Source: UKL13-2 sp040379385
GTDB taxonomy: Bacteria > Pseudomonadota > Gammaproteobacteria > Burkholderiales > Usitatibacteraceae
Direction: 5' to 3'
DNA length: 6,595 nt
Assembly (NCBI GenBank): GCA_040379385.1
Contig: JBEILF010000135.1
Coordinates: 1 to 6,595, forward strand
Each line of letters starts with the position of its first letter. Position 1 is the first letter of the stretch. This document shows, in pieces, positions 1 to 6,097 of the stretch. Below the pieces are notes generated by a model, which saw nothing but the letters and a program-made list of their open reading frames with translations, did not search any database and was not told the origin of the DNA. Made by a program: the position numbers and the translations under genes.

Positions 1-1
1 G

Positions 2-1162
2 GTCCCTTTCAACATCGTGGCTAATCAGTACGGGTTCCAGGTTCGCCAGGAAGTGATGTCTGAGGTGGTGCAGCAGTCGTTTGCCGAGGAAGTGCAAAAG
101 CAGCAGCTCAGAGTCGCGGGTATGCCGCGATTTGCACCCGCTAACTCCGGCGACGCAGCCGACAAGTTTGAATTCACCGCGACTTTTGAGATCTATCCGG
201 ACGTCAAGGTTGGCTCCTTGGTGGGTAAGACCCTGGAGAAGCCTGCTGTCGAGGTCACGGACACTGATGTCGACAACACCATTGAGACACTGCGTAAACA
301 GCGGGCGACATATGACCCGACGGATCGTGCCTCTGAAAAAAGCGACTTCATGGTGATTGACTTTGTCGGTACCCTCGATGGCGCGCCGTTTAAGGGCGGC
401 GATGCGCAAAACTTTGGTGTTGTCCTAGGCGAGGGACGGATGTTGCCGGACTTTGAGGCGGCGCTGATGGGTATGAAGGGCGGGGATCAGAAGACGTTTG
501 ACATGACCTTTCCGGCCGATTACCAGCCTGAATTGGCGGGTAAAACCGTACAGTTCGCAGTTACCGCGAAGACTGTTAATGCTCCAAAGTTGCCGGCGGT
601 GGATGCGGAATTTGCCAAGACCTTGGGGGTGGCTGACGGCAATGTGGAAACAATGCGCACTGAAATACGTGCCAATTTGCAACGAGAGTTGAAAAAGCGC
701 TTGCAAGCCAAAGCTAAGGATCAGGTGATGGACGCTCTGGCGGAGTCTGCCGAGTTGATTCTGCCACGCTCGTTGGTTGAAAATGAGGTGGTGCGGCTAC
801 AGGATCAGGCAGTGCAAGATCTGCAAGCTCGTGGCATGACCACAAAAGACTTGCAATTGCCTGCGGAATTGTTTGTTGAGCGTGCAGAAAAGCGCGTCAA
901 GTTGGGCCTGATCTTGAGTGAAGTGGTGAAAGTGCATGAGCTTCGTGCGAAACCTGAGCAGATCCGTGCCACAGTTGAAGAGCATGCGGAGAGTTTTGAA
1001 AACCCGGCGCAGATGGTGCGTTGGTACTACAGCGATCCGCAACGCTTAGGCGAAGTCGAAGCACTGGTGATTGAGGAAAACGTGGTCGCTTGGGCGGAGC
1101 AGCAGATGGCAGTAACCGCGACGCCGAAGACGTTTGATGAAGTCATGGAAATTAAGCGCTAG
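2..1162 (+). CDS. tig: Trigger factor, ribosome-associated chaperone and peptidyl-prolyl isomerase (5' partial)
   Basis: Trigger factor binds ribosomal protein L23 at the exit tunnel and shields nascent chains in the cytoplasm. The visible frame encodes 386 residues and opens with VPFNIVANQYG, which matches the segment just after the GFRxGK ribosome-binding signature of the family. By comparison with E. coli trigger factor (432 aa), about 48 residues are missing, giving a full length near 434. Visible parts, numbered from the first codon here: the rest of the ribosome-binding domain (about 1-62), the FKBP-type isomerase domain (about 113-195, with VIDFVGTLDG at 118 and LPDFEAALMGM at 148), and the helical C-terminal chaperone domain (about 196-386). 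The GTG at position 17 is an internal valine, not a start. The gene ends at TAG 1160-1162, 33 nt before clpP with no hairpin, so readthrough into clpP is likely. Family identity is very secure. Confidence 0.97.
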   Translation, partial: VPFNIVANQYGFQVRQEVMSEVVQQSFAEEVQKQQLRVAGMPRFAPANSGDAADKFEFTATFEIYPDVKVGSLVGKTLEKPAVEVTDTDVDNTIETLRKQRATYDPTDRASEKSDFMVIDFVGTLDGAPFKGGDAQNFGVVLGEGRMLPDFEAALMGMKGGDQKTFDMTFPADYQPELAGKTVQFAVTAKTVNAPKLPAVDAEFAKTLGVADGNVETMRTEIRANLQRELKKRLQAKAKDQVMDALAESAELILPRSLVENEVVRLQDQAVQDLQARGMTTKDLQLPAELFVERAEKRVKLGLILSEVVKVHELRAKPEQIRATVEEHAESFENPAQMVRWYYSDPQRLGEVEALVIEENVVAWAEQQMAVTATPKTFDEVMEIKR

Positions 1163-1195
1163 CGGATTGCCGCCAAGCGTACTTTTGGAGACAAG

Positions 1196-1873
1196 ATGAA
1201 GAGCATGTACGATTTTCAGTCTCGTGCCTACGACCTTACCGGAATGGCACCGGCGCATCCCGACGACTATCGGGCGCAGGGCTTGGGCATGGTGCCGATG
1301 GTCATTGAGCAGTCGGGGCGGGGCGAGCGGGCATTCGACATTTACTCGCGTCTGTTGAAAGAGCGCGTCATCTTCTTGGTTGGAGAAGTCAACGACGGTA
1401 CGGCGAATCTGATCGTTGCCCAATTGTTATTCCTTGAAAGCGAAAATCCCGACAAGGATATTTCGCTTTACATCAATTCACCCGGTGGCTCGGTTACTGC
1501 AGGCTTGGCGATGTATGACACTATGCAGTTCATCAAGCCAGACGTGTCTACTTTGTGCACCGGCTTTGCCGCGAGTATGGGTGCCTTTCTGCTTGCCGCC
1601 GGAGAAAAGGGCAAACGGCTCTGTTTGCCGAATTCGCGTGTCATGATCCACCAAGTATCAGGTGGCTTCCGCGGCCAAGCGTCGGACATTGCTATCCATG
1701 CCAAAGAAACGTTGTTCCTGAAAAATCGCTTGAACGAGATCATGGCCAAGCACACCGGGCAGCCGATCGAGGCGGTCGAAAGGGACACTGATCGCGACAA
1801 TTTTCTCTCAGCGGAAGAAGCGCAAAAATACGGTATCATCGACCGCATATTGGAAAACCGCAGCCAGGCGTAA
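1196..1873 (+). CDS. clpP: ATP-dependent Clp protease proteolytic subunit
   Basis: ClpP is the serine peptidase that forms the double-heptamer chamber of ClpXP and cleaves polypeptides threaded in by ClpX. The 225-residue product carries the full triad: Ser127 (in GFAASMGAF), His152 (in MIHQVSGG) and Asp201 (in DTDRDNF). The spacings of 25 and 49 residues equal those in E. coli ClpP. Other family blocks are SRLLKERVIFL at 51 and the oxyanion-region INSPGGSV at 93. The ATG at 1196 is chosen because GGAG at 1187-1190 lies 5 nt upstream; Met4 (ATG 1205) is the main alternative. About 31 residues precede GMVPMVIEQ, against roughly 15 in E. coli, so the N-terminal propeptide looks long; the family is often self-processed there. 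Phe124 and Val154 replace residues that are usually Gln/Leu and Pro next to the catalytic Ser and His. tig lies 33 nt upstream, and clpX follows after 89 nt. Confidence 0.98.
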   Translation: MKSMYDFQSRAYDLTGMAPAHPDDYRAQGLGMVPMVIEQSGRGERAFDIYSRLLKERVIFLVGEVNDGTANLIVAQLLFLESENPDKDISLYINSPGGSVTAGLAMYDTMQFIKPDVSTLCTGFAASMGAFLLAAGEKGKRLCLPNSRVMIHQVSGGFRGQASDIAIHAKETLFLKNRLNEIMAKHTGQPIEAVERDTDRDNFLSAEEAQKYGIIDRILENRSQA

Positions 1874-1883
1874 TCTTGGTTTA

Positions 1884-1930
1884 GGCGGCCCCCAACCGGG
1901 TGGTAGAGCCGCCCTCGCGGTAGAGCGAGG
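1884..1930 (+). other. Two adjacent hairpins in the clpP-clpX spacer sharing a GGTAGAGC motif
   Basis: The first stem pairs GGCGGC (1884-1889) with GCCGCC (1908-1913). The second pairs CCTCGC (1913-1918) with GCGAGG (1925-1930) around the 6-nt loop GGTAGA. The stems are perfect 6-mers and share nucleotide 1913, so both cannot be fully formed at that base. GGTAGAGC occurs twice, at 1902-1909 and 1919-1926, each time entering the 3' arm. No T-tract follows, so this is not a standard intrinsic terminator. Roles I can suggest only as inference are an RNA processing or stability element setting the clpP:clpX ratio, or partial attenuation. Confidence 0.6.
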
Positions 1931-1962
1931 TTGCTCATTATTGTTGCGAGCGAAGGTCCAGC

Positions 1963-3228
1963 ATGTCAGAAAAAACCGGCGAAAAATTGCTCTACTGTTC
2001 CTTCTGTGGCAAAAGCCAGCACGAGGTCCGTAAGTTGATCGCCGGGCCGTCGGTTTTTATCTGTGACGAGTGTATTGACCTCTGTAACGACATCATTCGT
2101 GAAGAGGCGCAAGCTGACCCCGCAATAAAAAATAGCAAACACGAATTACCGACACCGCAGGAAATCTGTGAGATCCTCGATCAATATGTCATTGATCAGA
2201 TTCAGGCAAAGAAGATTCTGTCCGTAGCGGTCTATAACCACTACAAACGGCTTAAGGCTGGCCCCAAAGAATCAGAAGTCGAACTGGCCAAGTCCAACAT
2301 TCTGCTGATCGGACCCACCGGATCCGGTAAAACACTATTGGCACAGACACTTGCGCGCCTGCTGAATGTGCCATTTGTAATTGCCGACGCGACGACATTA
2401 ACCGAGGCAGGTTACGTCGGTGAAGACGTGGAGAACATTATTCAGAAGCTGCTGCAAAAGTGTGACTACGATATCGAAAAGGCGCAACGAGGCATCGTCT
2501 ACATCGACGAAATCGACAAGATTTCCCGCAAGTCGGATAACCCGTCAATTACCCGTGACGTTTCCGGTGAAGGTGTGCAGCAAGCATTACTCAAGTTGAT
2601 TGAGGGAACCATTGCTTCGGTGCCACCACAGGGCGGTCGCAAGCATCCCAATCAAGAGTTTGTCCAACTCGACACTACCAACATTTTGTTTATCTGTGGC
2701 GGGGCGTTTAGCGGTCTCGAAAAAGTTATTCAAAACCGCACCGACAAAGTGGGAATTGGCTTTGGTGCGGATGTCAGAAGTGGTAAAGATCGCATCGCAA
2801 ACAATCAGTTATTGCGGGATGTTGAGCCGGAAGATCTCATCAAGTACGGCCTGATCCCAGAGTTTGTCGGACGTTTGCCGGTAGTTGCAACGCTGGAAGA
2901 ACTTGATGTCAAGGCGTTGGTGAGAATTCTGACGGAGCCTAAGAATGCGCTCACCAAGCAGTACGAAAAGCTGTTCGCGATGGAAAACGTTACGCTGGAG
3001 TTTCGCGAGACTGCGCTTGCCGCCATTGCCAAGCGCGCGTTAGAGCGTAAGACCGGGGCGCGCGGCTTGCGGTCGATCATCGAACACGCACTGCTGGATG
3101 TGATGTTTGAGCTGCCGTCTTTGAGCAACGTCGAAAAAGTCGTGGTCGACGAGGGCACTATTTTGGGCGACCAAAAGCCGATCCTGATGTACTCTGATCA
3201 TCCAAAAGCGGTTGGTGCAGGCGGCTAG
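1963..3228 (+). CDS. clpX: ATP-dependent Clp protease ATP-binding subunit (AAA+ unfoldase)
   Basis: ClpX is the hexameric AAA+ unfoldase that recognises degradation tags such as ssrA and delivers substrates to ClpP. The 421-residue product (E. coli 424) has, in order: an N-terminal four-cysteine zinc domain (Cys12, 15, 34, 37), Walker A GPTGSGKT at 117-124, pore loop GYVG at 150-153, Walker B IVYIDEID at 178-185, the RKH substrate loop at 226-228, the ClpP-docking IGF loop at 265-267, the arginine-finger region FVGRLP at 301-306, and sensor-2 GAR at 365-367. The IGF tripeptide shows it is a ClpP partner. The ATG at 1963 has GAAGG at 1952-1956, 6 nt upstream, and the protein begins exactly where the family does. 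It follows clpP after an 89-nt structured spacer and is probably cotranscribed with it. Nothing is missing or frameshifted. Confidence 0.99.
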   Translation: MSEKTGEKLLYCSFCGKSQHEVRKLIAGPSVFICDECIDLCNDIIREEAQADPAIKNSKHELPTPQEICEILDQYVIDQIQAKKILSVAVYNHYKRLKAGPKESEVELAKSNILLIGPTGSGKTLLAQTLARLLNVPFVIADATTLTEAGYVGEDVENIIQKLLQKCDYDIEKAQRGIVYIDEIDKISRKSDNPSITRDVSGEGVQQALLKLIEGTIASVPPQGGRKHPNQEFVQLDTTNILFICGGAFSGLEKVIQNRTDKVGIGFGADVRSGKDRIANNQLLRDVEPEDLIKYGLIPEFVGRLPVVATLEELDVKALVRILTEPKNALTKQYEKLFAMENVTLEFRETALAAIAKRALERKTGARGLRSIIEHALLDVMFELPSLSNVEKVVVDEGTILGDQKPILMYSDHPKAVGAGG

Positions 3229-3230
3229 GT

Positions 3231-3266
3231 CGGCGTGTTTAAAGTTTTGCCCCGGAACCTACGCCG
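3231..3266 (+). other. Inverted repeat just after clpX
   Basis: CGGCGT (3231-3236) and ACGCCG (3261-3266) are a perfect 6-bp inverted repeat enclosing 24 nt, starting 2 nt after the clpX stop. The loop is large and no T-run follows, so intrinsic termination is doubtful. A third copy of ACGCCG is at 3350-3355, just before lon. The repeat could be a weak 3' stabilising stem for the clpX transcript, a protein-binding site or chance. Confidence 0.3.
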
Positions 3267-3272
3267 TGTCCT

Positions 3273-3301
3273 CTTGTATCAATCGGGTTTGCTCCCATCT
3301 A
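3273..3301 (+). promoter_or_regulatory. Sigma-32-like heat-shock promoter for lon
   Basis: The -35 element CTTGTA (3273-3278) matches 5 of 6 bases of the heat-shock consensus CTTGAA. After a 14-nt spacer comes TCCCATCTA (3293-3301), which matches CCCCATnTA at all but the first base. The spacer is inside the 13-15 nt range known for E. coli sigma-32 promoters. Transcription would start near 3307, leaving a leader of about 66 nt before the lon ATG. lon is a classic sigma-32 gene in E. coli, so position and sequence agree. There is no experimental support here. Confidence 0.6.
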
Positions 3302-3303
3302 CC

Positions 3304-3327
3304 TGGTTGGCGGAGATCTTCCAGCCA
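3304..3327 (+). other. Hairpin at the start of the predicted lon leader
   Basis: TGGTTGG (3304-3310) can pair with CCAGCCA (3321-3327), giving 7 bp with one G-T(U) wobble and a 10-nt loop that contains the palindrome AGATCT. It sits at or just after the predicted heat-shock start point, 36 nt upstream of the ribosome-binding site. It could act as a 5' stabilising structure. It does not cover the ribosome-binding site, so a simple RNA-thermometer role is not indicated. Confidence 0.4.
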
Positions 3328-3334
3328 AAATAAT
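3307..3334 (+). promoter_or_regulatory. Possible second, sigma-70-type promoter for lon
   Basis: TTGGCG (3307-3312, 4 of 6 to TTGACA) is followed after 16 nt by AATAAT (3329-3334, 5 of 6 to TATAAT). It would give basal transcription starting near 3341, with a leader of about 32 nt. The match is modest and overlaps the hairpin at 3304-3327, so it is listed with low confidence. Confidence 0.25.
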
Positions 3335-3362
3335 GACTTCGGTACAAAGACGCCGAAAACTT

Positions 3363-3367
3363 GGTGA
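3363..3367 (+). promoter_or_regulatory. Ribosome-binding site that decides the lon start
   Basis: GGTGA at 3363-3367 lies 5 nt before the ATG at 3373, normal Shine-Dalgarno spacing. The in-frame TTG (3361) and GTG (3364) overlap this motif and have no good purine-rich site of their own upstream, so they are less likely starts. Confidence 0.6.
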
Positions 3368-3372
3368 ACTCA

Positions 3373-5778
3373 ATGAGCTCAATTTCTGTAGACGCAAACG
3401 TCCTTCCACTGCTGCCATTGCGAGATGTGGTGGTGTTCCCGCATATGGTCATTCCCTTGTTTGTCGGACGCCCTAAGTCGATCAAGGCGCTCGAAGCGGC
3501 CATGGAGGAGGGAAAAAACGTTGTGCTAGTGGCGCAGAAGTCTGCCGCCAACGACGATCCGACGCCGAAAGATTTATACGATGTTGGATCGGTTGCGGCG
3601 ATTCTGCAGATGTTAAAGCTGCCGGATGGCACGGTGAAGGTGCTGGTGGAAGGCATGCATCGTGCCCGCATTAACCACGTGTTGTCTGTTAAGGAAAACT
3701 ACGAAGCTGACATCACGCCCATTCATCAATCAGAGGCAGACAACAACGAAGTCGAGGCGATGCGTCGTAGTTTGTTTGGGCAGTTTGACCAGTACGTAAA
3801 ACTGAACAAGAAGATCCCGCCGGAGGTCTTGACTTCCCTGGCAGGCATCGAGAGCGCGAGTCGGCTGTCCGACACGATCGCCGCCCATCTGCCCCTCAAA
3901 CTCGAGCAGAAGCAGCAGATCCTGGAAAATTTTGACGTACCGTTACGTTTAGAGCAGCTACTTGGCTTGCTCGAAACCGAGATTGACATTCTGCAAGTGG
4001 AAAAACGTATTCGTGGGCGTGTAAAACGCCAGATGGAAAAGTCGCAACGCGAATACTATTTGAACGAGCAGGTAAAGGCGATCCAGAAAGAGCTGGGTGA
4101 GACCGAAGAAGGCGCCGAAGTTGATGAACTGGAGAAAAAAATCAAGGCAGCCAACATGCCGAAAGAGGCGCGTGCGAAGTGTGAAGCTGAATTGAAGAAG
4201 CTCAAGCTGATGTCACCGATGTCGGCTGAGGCGACCGTGGTCCGTAACTTCATTGATACCGTGGTTGGTTTGCCGTGGAAGAAAAAATCGAAGGTATCCT
4301 CGGACCTCGCGAATGCCGAAAAGGTTCTTGATGCAGACCACTACGGCCTGCAAAAAATTAAAGAACGGATTGTTGAATATCTTGCGGTTCAGTCGCGCGT
4401 TGAAAAATTGAAGGCGCCGATCCTGTGCCTGGTCGGCCCCCCTGGTGTTGGTAAGACTTCGCTCGGCCAATCGATTGCCAAGGCCACCAATCGGAAGTTT
4501 GTACGGATGTCACTTGGCGGCGTGCGTGACGAATCCGAGATCCGCGGCCATCGTCGGACTTATATCGGCTCAATGCCAGGCAAGATTTTGCAGAATATGG
4601 CAAAGGTAGGTGTGCGCAACCCATTGTTCTTGCTGGATGAAGTCGACAAAATGGGGATGGACTTCCGAGGCGACCCGGCAAGTGCGTTGCTTGAGGTGCT
4701 CGATCCGGAGCAAAACCACACGTTTCAGGACCATTACGTTGAGGTCGATTTCGATCTTTCCGACGTGATGTTTGTTGCGACCTCAAACTCGTTTAACATT
4801 CCGCCCGCACTATTGGACCGGATGGAAGTCATTCGTTTGTCCGGTTACACTGAGGACGAAAAAATTCATATCGCTCGCCAGTATTTGTTGCCGAAGCAGA
4901 TGAAGGCTAACGGCGTGAAGGAAGAAGAACTGGCAGTTGCTGATCAAGCGTTGCGCGACATCACGCGCTACTACACGCGAGAGGCCGGCGTGCGTGGCAT
5001 GGATCGGGAGATCGCGAAGATCTGTCGCAAAGTGGTAAAGACGCAGATGACAAAGGCCAAAGATGGCAAGTCGCACATCACCGCGAAGAATCTGGACAAG
5101 TACTTAGGCGTGCGTCGGTACAGTTATGGCATTGCTGAGAAAACCAATCAGATCGGTCAGGTGACTGGCTTGGCGTGGACAGAAGTTGGCGGCGAGTTGT
5201 TGACAGTGGAGACAGCCGTGTTACCGGGTAAAGGGGTGATAAAGCGCACTGGCAAACTCGGTGATGTGATGCAGGAATCGATTGAGGCCGCCATTTCTGT
5301 CGTTCGCGCGCGCGCCAAGTCCTTGGGCATTGCGAATGATTTTTACGAGAAGAATGATCTTCACGTGCATTTGCCAGAAGGTGGTACGCCTAAAGACGGC
5401 CCCTCGGCGGGTATTGCAATTACCACTGCCTTAGTCTCGGTGCTGACCGGTATTCCAGTTCGGTGTGACGTGGCGATGACGGGTGAAATCACGCTCCGTG
5501 GCGAAGTGCTACCGATCGGCGGACTCAAGGAAAAGCTGCTTGCCGCCGCGCGCGGCGGCATCAAGACAGTATTGATTCCCGAAGAAAATCAAAAGGACTT
5601 GGTGGAAATCCCGACCGAAATCACGCGGGATTTGCAGATTATTCCAGTACGCTGGATTGATAAAGTGCTGGAAACAGCGCTTGAGCGCAAGCCCGTGCCG
5701 TTGGTTGAATCCGAGGTGCCGCCGGCGGCGGCTGTGGTTGCGACCAAGGACGAAAAACCGGTGGTTACCAAGCACTAA
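3373..5778 (+). CDS. lon: ATP-dependent protease La (Lon), LonA type
   Basis: Lon is a cytoplasmic hexameric AAA+ serine protease that degrades misfolded and regulatory proteins. From the ATG at 3373 the product has 801 residues, close to E. coli Lon (784). In order: the N-terminal substrate domain (about 10-205, beginning LPLLPLRDVVVFPHMV), a coiled-coil segment (about 205-280), Walker A GPPGVGKT at 355-362, Walker B LFLLDEVDK at 418-426, the sensor region FVATSNSFNIP at 467-477, and the protease domain with catalytic Ser678 in PKDGPSAG and Lys721 in GGLKEKLLAA (E. coli Ser679/Lys722). A tail of about 30 residues rich in Pro, Ala and Val (772-801) follows the last conserved block and is probably disordered. 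Upstream in-frame TTG 3361 and GTG 3364 would add 3-4 residues. The gene appears to have its own heat-shock promoter, separate from clpPX. Identity is certain; only the exact start is open. Confidence 0.98.
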   Translation: MSSISVDANVLPLLPLRDVVVFPHMVIPLFVGRPKSIKALEAAMEEGKNVVLVAQKSAANDDPTPKDLYDVGSVAAILQMLKLPDGTVKVLVEGMHRARINHVLSVKENYEADITPIHQSEADNNEVEAMRRSLFGQFDQYVKLNKKIPPEVLTSLAGIESASRLSDTIAAHLPLKLEQKQQILENFDVPLRLEQLLGLLETEIDILQVEKRIRGRVKRQMEKSQREYYLNEQVKAIQKELGETEEGAEVDELEKKIKAANMPKEARAKCEAELKKLKLMSPMSAEATVVRNFIDTVVGLPWKKKSKVSSDLANAEKVLDADHYGLQKIKERIVEYLAVQSRVEKLKAPILCLVGPPGVGKTSLGQSIAKATNRKFVRMSLGGVRDESEIRGHRRTYIGSMPGKILQNMAKVGVRNPLFLLDEVDKMGMDFRGDPASALLEVLDPEQNHTFQDHYVEVDFDLSDVMFVATSNSFNIPPALLDRMEVIRLSGYTEDEKIHIARQYLLPKQMKANGVKEEELAVADQALRDITRYYTREAGVRGMDREIAKICRKVVKTQMTKAKDGKSHITAKNLDKYLGVRRYSYGIAEKTNQIGQVTGLAWTEVGGELLTVETAVLPGKGVIKRTGKLGDVMQESIEAAISVVRARAKSLGIANDFYEKNDLHVHLPEGGTPKDGPSAGIAITTALVSVLTGIPVRCDVAMTGEITLRGEVLPIGGLKEKLLAAARGGIKTVLIPEENQKDLVEIPTEITRDLQIIPVRWIDKVLETALERKPVPLVESEVPPAAAVVATKDEKPVVTKH

Positions 5779-5788
5779 TTGGCAATTT

Positions 5789-5817
5789 ATGGCCGATGGT
5801 GCTGGCAAACCGGCCAT
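5789..5817 (+). other. Hairpin immediately after lon
   Basis: ATGGCCG (5789-5795) and CGGCCAT (5811-5817) are a perfect 7-bp inverted repeat with a 15-nt loop, starting 10 nt after the lon stop. No T-run follows, so it is more likely an mRNA 3' stabilising stem or RNA-polymerase pause site than a full terminator. Confidence 0.45.
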
Positions 5818-5845
5818 GACGCGTGTGGCGTTAAATGGAAAAATT

Positions 5846-5873
5846 GCGGTATCGCCTATCTGGCGCGCTTTTT
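5846..5873 (+). terminator. Possible rho-independent terminator of lon
   Basis: CGCC (5853-5856) pairs with GGCG (5862-5865) around the 5-nt loop TATCT. The stem extends by GCG (5846-5848) with CGC (5866-5868) across a 4-nt bulge, giving seven G-C pairs in all, followed directly by TTTTT (5869-5873). The bulge weakens the stem, but the position after lon and just before the next promoter is as expected for a terminator. Confidence 0.4.
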
Positions 5874-5876
5874 CGC

Positions 5877-5906
5877 TTGACACCCGACGGCGCAAAACGC
5901 TATAAA
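5877..5906 (+). promoter_or_regulatory. Strong sigma-70 promoter, probably for hupB and the tRNAs
   Basis: A perfect TTGACA (5877-5882) is followed after 18 nt by TATAAA (5901-5906, 5 of 6 to TATAAT). Transcription would begin about 5912-5914. No other promoter of this quality lies between lon and hupB, so it is the likely source of the abundant HU mRNA, with a leader of about 197 nt, and possibly of the two tRNAs downstream. Confidence 0.7.
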
Positions 5907-5911
5907 TCAGG

Positions 5912-5925
5912 AGCACTTTTGTGCT
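5912..5925 (+). other. Hairpin at the predicted 5' end of the hupB transcript
   Basis: AGCAC (5912-5916), TTTT, GTGCT (5921-5925) forms a perfect 5-bp stem with a 4-nt loop. The first base lies at the start point predicted from the promoter at 5877-5906, so the RNA would begin with a stem-loop. 5'-terminal hairpins are known to slow 5'-end-dependent decay of bacterial mRNAs; applying that here is inference. Confidence 0.45.
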
Positions 5926-6073
5926 GCGAAACGTGGTTAACAAAGTGGTCCCGTCGCGTTTGCTGACGCATCTTCTCGATGATGTTGGCCTTGTCAGAGC
6001 AAATTCTTTTTTCGCTACATTCCCATTCCTAATTCCTGCTTCCTACTTCGCGCAACACCCTGATGGCCCTTAG
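5921..6073 (+). CDS. Doubtful 50-codon open reading frame in the hupB leader
   Basis: A GTG at 5921 opens a 50-codon frame (beginning MLRNVVNKVV) that ends at TAG 6071-6073, 36 nt before hupB. AGGAG (5909-5913) is 7 nt upstream, good spacing. Two facts argue against it. The predicted transcription start (about 5913) would leave most of that ribosome-binding site out of the RNA, and the second half of the frame runs through the 7-nt repeat at 6020-6050. I recognise no family, signal peptide or metal-binding motif, though a short hydrophobic stretch (residues about 29-43, FFATFPFLIP region) is present. It could be a leader peptide, a remnant or chance. Confidence 0.15.
   Translation: MLRNVVNKVVPSRLLTHLLDDVGLVRANSFFATFPFLIPASYFAQHPDGP
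6020..6050 (+). repeat. Degenerate 7-nt tandem repeat (TTCCTNN)
   Basis: TTCC begins at 6020, 6026, 6033 and 6040, with TTCG at 6047: one 6-nt step followed by three exact 7-nt steps. Units read TTCCCA, TTCCTAA, TTCCTGC, TTCCTAC, then TTCG. On the other strand this is a run of AGGAA/GGGAA units. It lies inside the long leader of hupB. It resembles intergenic simple-sequence heptamer tracts known from several proteobacteria; function unknown. Confidence 0.6.
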
Positions 6074-6097
6074 ACAGGCGCGCGTCATTTTTTACTT

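Noticed and set aside
17..19. GTG at 17 as the start of a 381-residue tig product
   Set aside because: The frame is open to the window edge and the residues before it (VPFNI) match trigger factor, so this is an internal valine in a gene cut by the window boundary.
1875..1897. Sigma-32-like promoter for clpX (CTTGGTT then CCCCAACC)
   Set aside because: Only about 8 nt separate the two elements and the -35 matches 4 of 7, so the geometry is wrong.
1468..1938. 156-codon minus-strand frame over clpP
   Set aside because: It is antisense to a highly conserved gene, and its product resembles no family I know; typical shadow frame.
4358..4786. 142-codon minus-strand frame over the lon ATPase domain
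   Set aside because: It is antisense to the Walker A/B region of lon and is Arg/Pro/Ser-rich, as expected for a shadow frame.
5509..5943. 144-codon reading frame on the minus strand over the lon 3' end and the lon-hupB gap
   Set aside because: It is mostly the antisense of conserved lon protease-domain coding sequence, has no recognisable family features and would oppose the operon.
5991..6021. Second hupB promoter, TTGTCA then TACATT
   Set aside because: The spacer is 19 nt and the -10 matches 4 of 6; far weaker than the promoter at 5877-5906, and the -10 runs into the simple repeat.
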